Shown here: in pieces, positions 37,895 to 51,022 of the stretch
Position numbering within the stretch: the stretch's first letter is position 1
How the letters are laid out: each line of letters opens with the position of its first letter
Source: Pipra filicauda
Taxonomy: Eukaryota; Chordata; Aves; Passeriformes; Pipridae
DNA length: 64,000 nt
Reading direction: 5' to 3'
NCBI RefSeq assembly: GCF_003945595.2
Contig: NW_024104376.1
Coordinates: 1,488,001 to 1,552,000, forward strand
Position numbers and translations under genes: made by a program
Notes under the pieces: generated by a model
Seen by the model: only the letters and a program-made list of their open reading frames with translations
Databases searched by the model: none
What the model was told of the DNA's origin: nothing

Positions 37895-40800
37895 AATGCA
37901 AAGAGCTACTGCATTATTTTTAGCTCTGTTACAAAACATTCAGTGGATTCCCATTTTGATGTGACCTTGCTCTCCTGTTAGGAAATTTTCCTATGTGACT
38001 ATCCAGGACCTGCACCACCTGAGCTGGGACCGAAGCCCCTTCACAATGGGCAGCTCCAGTGTCCCACCCCACTTACCTCCCTACACTCACACAATCAAGA
38101 CGAAGTTTCCTTACCAGCTGGACCCCAGGTTTCTCATAGAAGTGTCTCAGACGTCTGGATCCTTAAAATAATTTAATCATGGTGCAATAACAACAGCTTG
38201 AGCTGGGTGCCTCCCAAAGAGGGACCCCAAACAAAGGATCAAAGTCTATGTAGTGAAAGTCTGAGCTCTTCCAGCTCAGTATTTGGCTCCTGCTGCATCT
38301 GAGTGTCTGGTCACCTGGCTTCCACAGAGGTCCTCTGTGTCCTTTGTTATGCCCAAGAGTAGGCACCCACTGTTGCCTCAAGCTCCCACCACCCAGAGCT
38401 CAACTTGCAGCTCACACTGCAGCTGCACCCCGAGCTACTGGCACTAAATGTATTCCTCAATGACTCTGATGGCTTTTGATTAAGTAAAAGCTCACTGAGT
38501 GGCCATGGGCAGGCCATCCCTCTGATACTGGAGGAGTGCAGAGAAGGAGCAACTTTCTTCTTTGATCTTGCTTCTGCTGGAGTCAGTAGCAAAATTTCAG
38601 AGGACTTCAATGAGCCAGGATCAGTGCTCTAAAAATACTACCAAGGCACTTGGGAAGAGCACTCCTGAGTAGGTGAGGAGCAGCCCTTATGTGCCTGCAG
38701 GGCAGAAGGGAGTGCACCCTTGGTAGGTGTTGCTTCTTTATGAACACATCCTTTTGGTGCATGTTATCGAAAGGAAAGAAACTTTTGCAGCAGTAGTTTA
38801 ATGTGTAGTGCTCTCTGTTGTAGCAATAAGCTTTGATCTGTTACTGTAGAAATTCTGCCACTTTTTATGCAAGAAGGTCCAAAAGCCCCTTCCTTTTGCT
38901 GTCCGTGAAAATCTTAACCTGAAGGGTGTATTTTGTGTGTGCCATGAGGACCTCTGAGCATCTCTTTCCAGGTGAGTCTGGATGAGTAATTGTGTCACTC
39001 CTGACATATACATCAGCCTCATGCTAGTCCTGACTGCCAGAGGTGGAAGTGAAATTAGAGATATACTCCGTGAGTTAAAAGCAGTGTAAAGCTTCTAGAC
39101 CCTCCTGTAACTTACATCACCTTCAAGGATTCCAGAGAGTGGTTTTGAGCACGGGAAGTAGACAGGGTAGGCTGGGGGTCAGATTTGTATCCCCTGGGAT
39201 GTGATGTCTGCCCACAGTGGTTGCACAGGCAGGAGCAGGCATAGAGGTGCTCATCTCCTTTCCCAATGGAAAATGGCTTCAATGTGTCCTTAAGCCTGAG
39301 GCTGACCAGGGGAAAAAAAACCCCATGCTCAGGCCCTGAGATGGCCCCAGCACTGCTCTGCAGTTGCGATACATCTAGTACACACAGCTGTGTACTAAGG
39401 GACAGGATAAATGGAGAGGAGGGAGATAGTGACCTCCAAACAGCTCCTGTGGTGGCAGATTGAAAGGAAATACTCTGTGTTTTAGCTGCTCTTTGTAGAG
39501 GGGAAGGTGACTCCGAAAGGGCATTTAAATAGCAAAACAAGTAGATGGTATTTTGAGGGTTTCCTAAGCTAGTTGCAAAAGTAATAATAATTAAAAGATC
39601 TCATTTATAAGAGTGGGAAGTTTCAAGGCTGCAGCTCTGAGCAGCATGCCAGGGTTAGGAGTGCTGTGGAGCCCTGTGATAGTTCCAGTGTGCTGGTTTG
39701 CTTTCAGGCTCATGGAGGGTTCATTTCCTACCTGTCTAGCCTCCCTCTGTCCATCTGTGCTGTCCTTGCCCAGAGATGCAGGGTCTGTGAGAGAAGGCCC
39801 ACTGGGCCACTGGCAGTGACTGGAGTTTCCCACTTTACTTTTTTTTCTTTTTAATATTTGCTATGAGTAGGTTTAGCTTAGGAATTATCCCTGCAAATCA
39901 CAGTCCCTACTTCTGACACCTGGCTTCTGCAACGCATCACTTGTCTGCCAGCAAACACGTGGCTGTGCCCATCAGGTCCCTGAGGCCAGTCATAGATACG
40001 TGTTGAAACTGTGGCTTCTCCTCCTAAAAACCTCAGTGGATTTCCTGTGCTCTGGGATATGTCAGGGGAACAGAGCACTGAGCTCAGTTGTTGTGGCCTC
40101 TTCCATGGCTGCCTGAAACACATCTGTAAACTTAGTGGTGGTAACATCAGTGTAATGAGCTCCTGAGCAGTGTATGGCATCGATAGCACAGCAGCTGCTG
40201 GAAAACTGCAGAGTCCCTTTACAAGACACCTTCTCAACACCGTGAGCACTGAGATGATGCCATACAAACTGCCTGCTGGCTGTTCAATGTCTACCCTAAC
40301 GTGCTGCTTTTGTGTTGCTTTCAAATGCCAGAATTTTGCAATAAATGATTGCAAGTGCATCAGTTCTTGCCCGCTGCAGTGCATGTTTGTGGTCTTGTCT
40401 GGTCCTGGTGTAGTGTCTGCTCAGGTGGAGGCTCCTGGGGCATGTTGAGCGTTACAATATGCTCACATTTTGTGTCATCACCATGACTGTGCAGCACCAG
40501 GTCTGTTTTGGGGGAGAAACCACCCTCTTTTGTGCAGCCTCATTGGTTGCTGTCGATCTATTCTGTTTGCTTTTCAGGAAACTCTAGCAGGATTAAGCTT
40601 GCTGGCACTGTCTGACGCTGCTCTGTGCCTCTGCTCTTCCTCAAACACTCAGCCTTGAGAGCTCTAAAAGGCTGGACAATCCCCAGGGTGACCTCACAGG
40701 AAACAGGCGTTCAAAGAGTTCATGTAATTAGCTGCACTTTCTTTTTAGATACCACCTAATCTGCTTGAGTGAAGGAACCAGCTGTCCCATTTGCTTCATC

Positions 40801-43800
40801 AAGGCTGGCCTGGGCATTGTGTGAAGTGTGTGTCCTGGGGCTTTCCCTGGCTCTTCCTGCTGGTGGGAGCCTCAGCTGGGATGGTAGCACAGATAACATT
40901 ATAGCAGGGTTTAAGTGTCAGACACCTGTATGAAATGCTTAGGACTTCAATTTTTTTCCAGGATACTGACCTCCTGGGGATCCCGTTACATTGTTTAGAG
41001 ATTTGGGTACTGAACACATCTGAAAATTAGACTGTGTCTGCTTTACAAAGGCTGGATTTTATTACAGGCAATTGGAAGCTGGGGGTGGGAGGGCTTTGTA
41101 TTCCTGTTAGTCAGTTTGGTGGCTTTTCTTTTTTCACTTGGTCAAAAAGATGGCTGATAGCATGGCTAGATCCATGCACACTGCCAGTCTGTGCATACTT
41201 CCCCATGTGGGTTACTGGAGGTGACAGATGTTCTGCTGCTGCTCCTTATTCCCTTCCCTGAGACCCTCTTTGTCAGAGGCTGGTGCCAGATTGCTCTGTG
41301 CATGTTCAGCACAGCAGTGGTTAACTCGAGGTGAGCTGTGTTTCATGGGAAGTCCAGGAGGGTGGTCCCCACTTTGCAAAGGTTAACATCATTCTGGTGG
41401 ATACCACTTGCACTTTGCCCTCAGCAGGGTAGAAGCACACTCTCTCACTGCTTGAAGGGTTCGAACAAAATATGCCAGATTGCATGAGTTGAAATTTCTT
41501 TGATTTGACCTTAAGACAGATTTGCCTGCAAGGGGCTATTGTCAGAGACAGCAATGCTTGGTGTTGCTTGTTGTTGCTGAACCACCAATTGTTGAACATC
41601 TAGGTTGTTGCTCAAAATTGCTATTTTTCTCATAGTGTTATTAGACAGTTTTGAAGCCTATTGACTTATGAAGACAGCAATATTTAACACTTTTTTTTAA
41701 CCCTCAAAGCAATTTACAACTAATAATCCTCCTCACTCTCATGTGAGCAGGGACATGGTGTGTAAACTCTTTGGGACAAGGAGTGAGGCTTGTTTGGATT
41801 GGGGAAAAACTGCTGATCTGGGAAAACCTTGCCATAGAAATTCTGCCTAGGATTTATACAGAGAAACCACTTTGTGTAAGTAACTCAAACGTGCTGGTGA
41901 AAGGATTGGGATGTTTCTAGTGCAAGCAGTTAAACCATACCTTGTCTTTCTCAAATTTATAAAATGCAATTTTAGCTGTCTTGGGAGGTTTCCTCTTGTT
42001 TTTTAAAGTTCCAGAAGTCTACGTGGGAGATCGTAAAATTGGATGAGTACTGTGTGACTGAGGGATTTCTGAGTTAATTAGTAACTTGAAACATAAGAAA
42101 ATAAAGATTTTCTTGACTTGTTGCATTAGTAAGATATGTTTGAACCAGTGCTGCATGTCGTTAAACATCTGGTGAATCACATCTGACATACATGCCAAAA
42201 AGAGTCTGAGATAATGGGACCAAAATGTCATGCAGTAATTATATTCACAAAACAGAGTAATTTCCTGGAATATAATCCTCGGAGATTGTAAAATTAAATT
42301 TGAAAATGCATCCCCATTCCTATCTTGCCCCTTAAAAAATAAAACCACTGGAAATTGTTAACCCTTTGGTTGTTCTTACATCAGCTTGTGAAGGTTAAGC
42401 TTATTGTTAGGTCTCAAGTGCCTCTTTCCTACCCCAATTTGCCATGACCAAGGGCAAAGTGAATCCATGCACCATCCATTTGTAGAACACACTCGTGCTA
42501 GTGGAGGTTCCCCATAGAGATATAGATGTTTTCTGCTTTGTTCTTCAGGTCTGCCAGCTGTTCAAGTCTTCAGGCTTCCTGAAACAGTGACCATTTTGGG
42601 TAATACCACTGCTATGTGTCATGTAATGGGCAGAAAAAGAGTCTCTGGGCTTGTTTTGGTTTTATTTAGGAGATACTCAGCGAAGAGGCATTGTTAAGTG
42701 TATAGGGAATTGGCGCTGGCACTACTGGTGTTGTTCTCCAGGGGTCTTTTACACCTTTAGAGAATGTATAATCTAGTCAAATAATGGTAACTTATCCTAA
42801 AACTGTGGTAATTAAACTTAAGGGATTGCTGAGGTTGCTGGGTAGGGTTTTCTGAGAGCTGGGTTCCAAACCTGCTCTGTCTGTCTCTAATCTGTGTTTT
42901 AAACATTGACTTCAGCTTCTAGCTAATCTTCTTTAACTTGTGCTGTGTTAGCTAATTCACTGGGAACTCTTGCAGGCTCCAATCTGTTTGCACAGTCCTT
43001 ATTGAATCAGAATGGAAAAGCACTGTGGAATTTGAAAGAAAAGCAGAATGTGGATTTGTGGTCTTTCCTTTTTATGTAGTCTGTTTGAAGGAGGAAGACT
43101 GAGGTACCTTCACCTATGTGAATCATCAAATCACTAGCAAAAATATAGGAAAAAAAATGTGTTTTATCATTGCTGCCTTGTCCAGTGTGCTGAGTTGAGA
43201 AGGACATGCCTGTAGGTTGGGCTAAAAATTGGGCAGGAGTGAGGGGCATTGCAGTTCCTGTGGTTTTGGAATGGGAGAGAAAAGCCTGGAGCCCCTGACC
43301 GGGGCTCTGCTTGTAGCAGCAAGCTGCCCCTCCTGGGTGGGATTCAGCAGCAGCAAGGCTGACCTTTTGGGCATTTGAACTGACTTCAGGAGACTGAGGG
43401 CAAAGCTGTTTCTTCCTCATTCTCCTCTTCCCTTCCTCTTCAAGCCCTTGTGGCCCTGTAGCCCTTTGCTGCTGCCTATTCCTTTCTCTCTGTCTTCTCA
43501 GCAAGCCCAAAACCAGTTGAGGTCCAACCCAACACCTGCTGTTTTCATCAACTAAGTACAAATCACCCTTCTCACCTCAGGAAGACCAGGTGCAATCATC
43601 CATGCGTGCTCATGCACAGACAAAATAAACTTACAGTCCCACCAGGATAAATGTTGTATTAAAATCACACATGTAACATCATCAGAGTTCTGGTTTAAGC
43701 AGGGCAGATGGAAAATGCCCTGCTGACCTAATGCCCATTAAAAAAATTTAGCTGTAGCTGGTGTCAATGCGCTGCTTTCTTCTTTCCCTTTCTTTCCTTA

Positions 43801-43918
43801 TCATTTCTGTGTTTTCTCTTCTGAAGAAGTTCAGTGCTGCATGAAAGAGATTACAAGTGCTTTTCATCTTGCCTCTTTTTTCCCCCCAATTTTACTGCTT
43901 CCCAGCAAGCCTCAGGAG

Positions 43919-43957
43919 GTTTTTTTTGGTGTGGGGGGTTTTTTGGGGGTTTTTTTG
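43919..43957. repeat. Alternating G and T homopolymer runs
   Basis: Runs of T (6-8) alternate with runs of G (5-6). Only two long G runs are present, so a stable four-tetrad quadruplex is not predicted by eye. Confidence 0.85.
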
Positions 43958-46865
43958 AAGCATTTGATTTGTAGCTCTCCTACCTGCTGGGAAAGATTGA
44001 CCTGTTACTGAGCATCTTCAGACAGCCCTTCTTACGAGTCACTTGGGACTGGAAGCACAGAGGGCCAGGTTGAAAGGTGTTTCTTTCCTGATGCTGTTTA
44101 CACCCTAAGGGAATAGTGATGGCATGTGCTGTTTTTATATAGCTGGATATACATTGGGTGTATATGTGCCTACATCTTGAAATGCGGTTGTCCAAGGAGG
44201 ACAGGCTTTCTTTTTCCCCCCACTAACACCCTCTTGATTTCTCCAGATCTGAATGAAATCCAATTGCATTTTTTTACCCCCACTCTTTCTCTCATAATAC
44301 GATTTTGGTGCGGTTTTGCTGTGCAGTTTCGTTTTCACAAGATTCAGGCTGTGCTTTGGTTCCTCTGAAGCATGAGGTGTGGATCCCATGCAGAAACACC
44401 TTCAGTCTGTCAAATAATTTGTAGGTTTCCCCATTTGCTGCCCTAGTCTCTGTACGTCTGGGGCAGGAGGAGACACAGGGAGAGCAGTGGTGCTGAGCCA
44501 CTGTACCAAGAAGTGAAGGGAGAAGGATGCCTTTCACCTCACTTGGGTTCATTGCAAGCCCAATGGACCACAGGGCTATCCTGTTGTTCAACATTTGAAG
44601 CCTGAAAAGATATTTCAGGGCAGTCTGGACAGGGCTTTGCTTTTTTTTGCTTTTTTTTTCAGTTCCTGCCATTGTGATACCAACACTAAATTGTTTCGCC
44701 TTCAAAGGAACAAACTTGACACGCCGGAATGGCTGTTCTTCATCCTTTCTAAAGGATGAATCAGCCAGCACTGAATTTCCTCAGATACATCTTCCGCTTT
44801 CATGTGTTGGTCTGAAAACACTGACCTGAGCAGTTAGGCTGATTTATTCTACAAAAGGAGTAAAATCTGTCTATTCTTGTTTGGATTCAGTTTTGAAAGA
44901 GTAAGGTCTAGAATTAAAAGCAAATTATTAGAAGAAAAGAGAGAGGCCCTTTTTTAATTTGCTTTCCTAGACCTAATACTAAGGTTCCTTTCTCACTTGC
45001 TCATGCAACAATTAAGACCAAGTCCAATGGACATTGCCCTTGAACTCTTTTAGTTAATGCCACCTTTCATCATTAGCTGACAGCTGGAGATGCCATGTTT
45101 GAACCTTGGCAAGTGACAAAAGAGACCAGTGAAGATTTACGCACTGGCCCTGCTCTGAAGATGAATCAAACGCAGGGTGACCCATCCTGTGTCATTCCTC
45201 CTGTCCCTTCTTGCCTGGGGGTGGTTTGGATGCAATTAACTGATGTGAACTGCCAGTATTTGGAGAGGAGGGGTTTGGGAGCCGATTTCAGCAGCCGGAT
45301 CCAATTTCTCAGCAGCCTTGTGTGCAGTTGGGCTGTGTTTCATCATATTAGCTTTATTTTAATAAGTGTTACGAGAGGACTGCTCAGTGACTGAGGATTT
45401 TCCATTACAGGCTCAGCAGCCTTTTCACGCTCCCTGGCTCTCTTTCCTCCTCTTGCAGTTCCACACATGGGATAATTTTGCTTTAGAAGTTACGTTTTTT
45501 GAAAAGGAGAGCAGGGACCCATGGATTGCATGAGCACGATGGGATTTTAAGGATTTCTGGTTTGTTCCCTCTCTTTCCCCTCTGATTTTACTGTTGTGAG
45601 GCCACAGGACATACCAGGGGAACCAAATGCATTGGGTCAAATAGAGTCCAATTCCTCTCTAAGCCCAAAGCAACCCTAAACAGGGACTGCTGCTCAGGAG
45701 CATTTCCAGAGACCACACAAGTCAGGAGCTACATGAGCAGTTTGTCTGGTTTCTTCTGCCTAAGTTTCCTTTGCCCCATGAATGTTTTGGTGAGGGTTGA
45801 GAAGACAAAAGGTGTTGGAGGAGAAGCTGATCACCTCCACAAAACAAAAAAATCATTAAGAGAAGACGAACTTTGGAGAGAAAAGACAAAAGTAAATCAA
45901 TAATTAATTTTTTTTCTTGGGTGCTCTTTCAGATAAGGAGCATGCATTAAGTCTTGACCTAGTTCCCTGAATATCACAAAGGTCTTGAGACCACAGTTGC
46001 TTCAGGAAATGTTCATGAGCAAGTGTTTCCCTGTCAGAAGGCAGCTGATCTGCTGGAACTGATGCTCTCCACATAAGTGGGTGTTTTGTCAATGCTTTTG
46101 TTGGGAAAAAGATCTGAAACCCAGGCTGGATATGAGAGGTAATGGCTGATGAATGCTCCTCTGAGACCTGGTTTTAGGTCTCTGCCTTATAGATGGGACT
46201 ATTATCTCTCGCCTTCCTTGCTTCTTATTTGGATTTTGGGGTCAGGTGACTTCAAATAATAGCATCAGCTCTTGCTGTGGAATGTGGTTTTTTCCTAAAC
46301 TTCAGAAACTATTATGCAATTAAACTTTCACATAAAGCTTCAGGAGAAATAACCCTGGACTGCTCTAGTCTGGGTCATCATAGTGCTTAAGGCAGCCTTG
46401 CAGGTGATAAGACAGGGAAGGAATGCTTCTGAGAAGGGAGGCTGGGGGGGAAGTCCTTGGGAGCTGACTTGTGTGTCAGTTTTGAATTGCTGATTGTTAC
46501 ACAGAAAGTTTGCCTACATGGCTAGGTTGAATACTAGCCAAAGACAAGACCCTAGCTCTGATGTGTCTGTGAATGCTGAATTGCTTAAATATTCATCCAA
46601 GAACACAGGTAGGGTGTGCGTTTTGAAGGAAAACTTGTAGTTGCAGAGACAAGCTTTAGAGCCTAGCCTATATTTAGTTACTGCTGCAGCAATGGCAGGT
46701 TGGTCCTAGCAGAATATCAGGTGCAACATCCGGTGATGGCTTTCAGAGGCAGCAAGAGAGCTCGTGAGTACCCTGCCTGCCTGCCCTCCACACTGGCCAG
46801 GCTGCCCACAGCAGTGGCAGATCTGTCTGTCCTCCCCAAGGAGATACCCACAGCGAGAATGATTT

Positions 46866-46900
46866 GTTGTTTTTTTTTGGTTGTTTTTTTTTTTTTTTGA
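46866..46900. repeat. Interrupted poly-T tract
   Basis: Two T runs (about 9 and 16) are separated by 'ggttg'. It could be a simple tract or the A-tail of an unrecognisable minus-strand insertion; no element body is recognised next to it. Confidence 0.9.
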
Positions 46901-49900
46901 CTAGAGAGGTAATTTTTCATGCTGTTTAGAAAACAAAATACATTGACTGTGCTGTACAAAGTAAACAAACCAACCAACCTGAAAATGACCGAGCAGCTGG
47001 TTAACAGTTGGAGCTAAGACATGTCTCAGCAGTGAGGCTGTGGAAATGCTGCCTTTCCCCAGTGTATTTGGTTTCTCAGCATGACAGGATTGCCAGGCTG
47101 GTGGCGACAGCCAGAGATTTTCAGCCGGCTCTTTCCCTGCCCTCCTTCACTGTGCAGCAAAGTCTGGAGACAAGCACACTTGGTGCTGGGGGGTTGCCAT
47201 GGAAAGAGCTGCCATGTCGCACCAAGTTTGTAGTGGGGTGTTTGATTGTTGTTTCTTCTTGGGAGAAGAATTTTCACAAATGTTACAAAACTGGGTGACC
47301 ATGTAAATTAATGCAAGCTGGTCACAAAATCAGTCTCTCTTGAAATTATATCATTAAGGATTTTTTTTCCTTCCCTCGGAAGGATCACACGTGTTTTGGC
47401 AAACAAATACTGAATACTAGTCTCGCACTGGATTTTCGAGCCTGCTTGCAGCACAGAAGAGAGAGTAAGAAGGAGGAGGGTTTGCTGGAGCAGGTGGGAG
47501 TGAGTGTAAGCCCTGGGCACACTGTTGTAGACCTGGTCTTGGCCTCCCAGAAACAGGGAGAAGAAACCAAGTTTTAAAAAAATATTTAAACAAGTGCCCT
47601 TTGGTGAGAAACTGTTTTAAGGAGCTGTTGTCCTCCTTTTGTGCATTTCTTAAGTATTGCTCAAGCATCATTGTTACAGTTTCTTCATCTGGACGAGCTA
47701 TGAAATAGCCCTAGGGGAAATCCAGCCATCAGGGAGGCAAAGAGGCCGATGCCTAAAATGACTCTAGCCCTGAGCCAGAGCTGGAAATAGTGGGTATGAA
47801 GGGATTAAAACCTGTGGGAGGAGATGGGAGGAGGCAACTGCCAAGCTTACTTTGTCATGCTTTAAGGTGTTCCGATGGCAAACCCTTCTACTGGTGAGAA
47901 ATAAATGAATGTGAGGTTTTGCCAATTCTTTCGTTGTTGTTTTCCCTGTCATTTTATTCTTCAGTACAGTAATAATCTCTCTGGGTGAAACATGGTCCCT
48001 TTTGTGGTTTGGGAGTGTGAGGGGCATTCCAGTCAGATGCCAAAGCATCCAGGCTCTGGATGGTCCAGATCAAACTCAGTTATGGAACTAGGAACTGGTT
48101 TGTTCTGCATGCCTTGATGTTTAAAATTAGAAGTGGAAGAAACGAAATGTGTCCTTTGTGGCACGTGCTGTGGCAAAAGTCTGCAAAGGCACGGATTCTT
48201 CTAATCTGATAGTATTTGCAAGTGTGTCGATTCTTATTATTTTTTAATACATATCAGATCAGATCTTATGAAACTTCATTTAGTTACAAAGATACTTCTC
48301 ACTTTCTTCCACTGCATGTTTACAGAAGAATCAGTGCTTCTTTTGAACTGGGGTATTAAGAAGTTTGTGAATGAGCCAATAATCATCTCTTTGTATTTCC
48401 TGAGTGAAAGGGAAATACAGATATTTTTGAGTCCTGCTAAATCCCACTTTTTGCCAGCAGCATTGTGTCAGGGTGTGCTCACTGTCTACTCCCTACACCC
48501 CATATTGGCATCCCTTCCCAGAGCTCCTGGGTGCTGGCAGCTCCTGTCCTGGCCTAAGGACTCTCGTTGCAAGGGCCAGTTGAGGAAAGGTGGGACAGGA
48601 TGGATTAAGAGCTGCTGCATTGAAAAAATAAAAAATTATATACTACATGCACACACAGGCTGGCAGATTAAACACAAACTGCGAAATGTTACACAAAGGA
48701 ATTGCATGTTGTTAGATCAGATCTGTCTGCCAAGTTTGTGGAATCTTGAGGACAGGAATATACCTGAAAATAGGAGAGCCTTATATTCAGGTGGTCTAGT
48801 AGTATCCAGGTACCAAAAGTTGTGCAGAGAGGCTTGAGGGCAGAGCCTTGGCGCTCCCTCAGACCCATCCTTGCTGCAAGTCTGGTTAGAGTTCACTGGA
48901 ATTAATGCTCCCCAAAGCAGCAACTCCACTGTCCTGCAGTACTTGATATGGGAAGAAGGATCTCATTTTTGGGGGAGAGGGACAGTGTTTGGGTTTGTGG
49001 ATTGCAGTCATCAGGGGAGTGTTTCTGTCCCAGCTATGGAAACCCAACTCTGTGTGACAAGGGGGAAGGATTGCACTGCGTGCCCAACTTCTGGTACGAA
49101 CAAAGGTCCTTTGTGGCCATGCCAGATTTTCCCAGCAGAACTGTTACTGTGCACAGAGGGCAGTGGCTCTGCCCTGTGACAAATTGCAGCAGCAACGGGT
49201 ACGCAGGGAGGAAGAGGAAGCTTGTTTGGTCCCGTGATATCCAGGGGGAAAATGGCGTTTGTTTGCCTGCCTGGTGGATGCCCTGATTTGTTTGGTAGGG
49301 ACACTTAAACTGTATGCAGCCACCTGAAACTTCATCATACTGTGGGGCAAGACAGGCTTTTTCCCCATGAGTAAGCACAGTTTTTAAAAGCTTCTAATTC
49401 TGGCAGGGTTTTCTCTCTTCCTCTCCCCCCAATTAGAAATTGTATATATAATCTTTGATTTTCCTAAGGAAGATAAATATTTGATTGGGAGCATATTTGT
49501 TGGATGACAGAAGACAGTGTTACTTAATTAATAACTTCAACTCCAAGCAAGTTTTAATTTCACACTTCATAGGGTGTAAACATCTGGAACATCAGTGATG
49601 CTTCAGCTGGCTTCTGGTTTCTGATGGCAGGCAACAGTTGGTATCTTTTAGTCTTGTATGCCTTAAATGCTCGGTAAGCTGAGGACAGTGTCTTCAGTGA
49701 AGGGAAAGCATGCAAACGTTTCAAAGGATCTTTCTGGTCTTGCTGTTTGTTGTCTCTCAGCCTCTTCTGTGGAACATGTGGTAGGTCCTCTGTCACACAG
49801 CTTATAGGATTATACTAGAGCAAAGTGTTTTGTATGGATGTGACGACTGGATGCTTACAAAGAAAAGAGATAATTAAATCACTTTGAAAACAAAGTTTGG

Positions 49901-50852
49901 AGATAAAATTTGAAGCCAATAAGGGGAAAGTGATGTGCAGAAGTGATCTTATTGGGCATTACAAGAGATGAAGTACAGCAGATTTAGTAAAAGAACTTTA
50001 ACAGGCACAGCATGTGATTAGGATGACAGAAATCAAAGTAGCTAGGCATCTTTTAGAGGGTCACTTTTCCAGAATTTGACCTCAGAGCTGACTGAGGAAC
50101 TGACCAAGGGATAATGTGACATATGCTAGGAATTCTCAACTTGTATCGCCAACAAGCAGGAAAAATATGCACTTGACTGAAAAAGGTGTGGGTCAATGCT
50201 TCCAGGGCCTCCAGAGAGAAAAGAGAACAAGTATATTGATGGTGCCCACAAACTTTGTATGAGATGGTATTGTCACGAGAAGATCATGATCACCTGGGAA
50301 TCCTCCCTAAAATACTTGATTTTTCCACAGTTCGTGCAAAAAATGGAAAGGGGAAGAGTTCTTGTGCTGTAGGATTCAAGCAAAGGAAGACCAGGAGGAA
50401 TAGTGTGGTTTTGCTAATGATATGCTTTGCAGCAGCTGCGGAGAAAGGTAGCTTTTAGCTTGTGTAAGGATAGAGAGAGGTTTGGCACCATCAGTAGGCG
50501 AGCTTCTTTCCTGTGTACATGCACCTGGCCCGATGGGTGATTTCTGAGAGAAGGCAGATAGTTCAGACCTTTGATCGTCAGATTTTTGCTTCCTCCCATG
50601 AGCCTCCTGGTGAGAGTTGTGGTGGTTTTGTGACTTGGGTGCTTGTTTGCTGAGACCTATCTAAGAGTAACAGCTCCTTTTGCAAGGGCTGTTAAATGTT
50701 TTCCACTTGTGAGCCAGAAGGATAACCTGAATTTACTGGAGGTGGGAGCAGCCTGTAGCACAAAAAACCTTGCTGCAGTTTCCAGCCCTGCTGAAGACCT
50801 TGGGTGTAAGGCATGATTTTGCACTGTTGCTACCCAGTCCCTTTTGGTGGCA

Positions 50853-51022
50853 GCAAGCTGTAAATTGACTGGACCATTTAACAAAGCCTCAGCCATGGTC
50901 TCTTCATGCCTTAATTGCCCGTCTGAGCAATGGGAATAATAGCAGTGCCTTAATTCACAAGCCTGCTGTGAGGATAGGTGTCTTAACAGCTGTAAAGCCT
51001 CCAAGTACTGGGCCAGTGGGAT
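50853..51022 (+). mobile_element. Ancient MIR SINE in sense orientation
   Basis: The order of landmarks follows MIR: 'caagctgtaaattgactgga' (core around CTAGCTGTGTGACCTTGG), 'ccatttaacaaagcctcagc' (CATTTAACCTCTCTGAGCCTCAG), 'gtctgagcaatgggaataat' (ATCTGTAAAATGGGGATAAT), 'cctgctgtgaggataggtgt' (GTTGTGAGGATTAAATGA), then 'ctgtaaagcctccaagtact' (TGTAAAGCGCTTAGCACA). Five collinear segments in the right order make this the strongest MIR in the window. Confidence 0.8.

Larger units (their letters stand above)
34786..50852. other. Unique non-coding stretch with low-complexity tracts
   Basis: No gene is recognised in 16 kb. Noted items are a perfect CRE palindrome at 35457-35464, paired AP-1 sites at 37473 and 37503, an AT-rich tract at 37821-37894, G/T homopolymer runs at 43919-43957, a strong pyrimidine tract plus CAG at 44636-44662, and a poly-T tract at 46866-46900. 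Open frames of 140-190 codons (39112, 39878, 43007, 44292, 48268) show no recognisable domain. Confidence 0.6.

Noticed and set aside
43007..43561. 184-codon minus-strand open frame
   Set aside because: It has low-complexity Q/R content, no domain and no trusted splice or promoter context.
43919..43957. G-quadruplex candidate
   Set aside because: Only two G runs of three or more occur; four are needed for an intramolecular quadruplex.
44292..44771. 159-codon minus-strand frame with a lysine-rich segment (KKSKKK)
   Set aside because: The lysine run is simply the complement of the poly-T tract at 44640-44660. No domain is seen.
46160..46230. Possible MIR/L2 fragment around 'cttatagatgggactattat'
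   Set aside because: Only a single 20-base resemblance, too short for a call.
48268..48837. 189-codon plus-strand open frame starting with a hydrophobic stretch
   Set aside because: The start resembles a signal peptide only loosely, the rest shows no cysteine pattern or domain, and its length fits chance.
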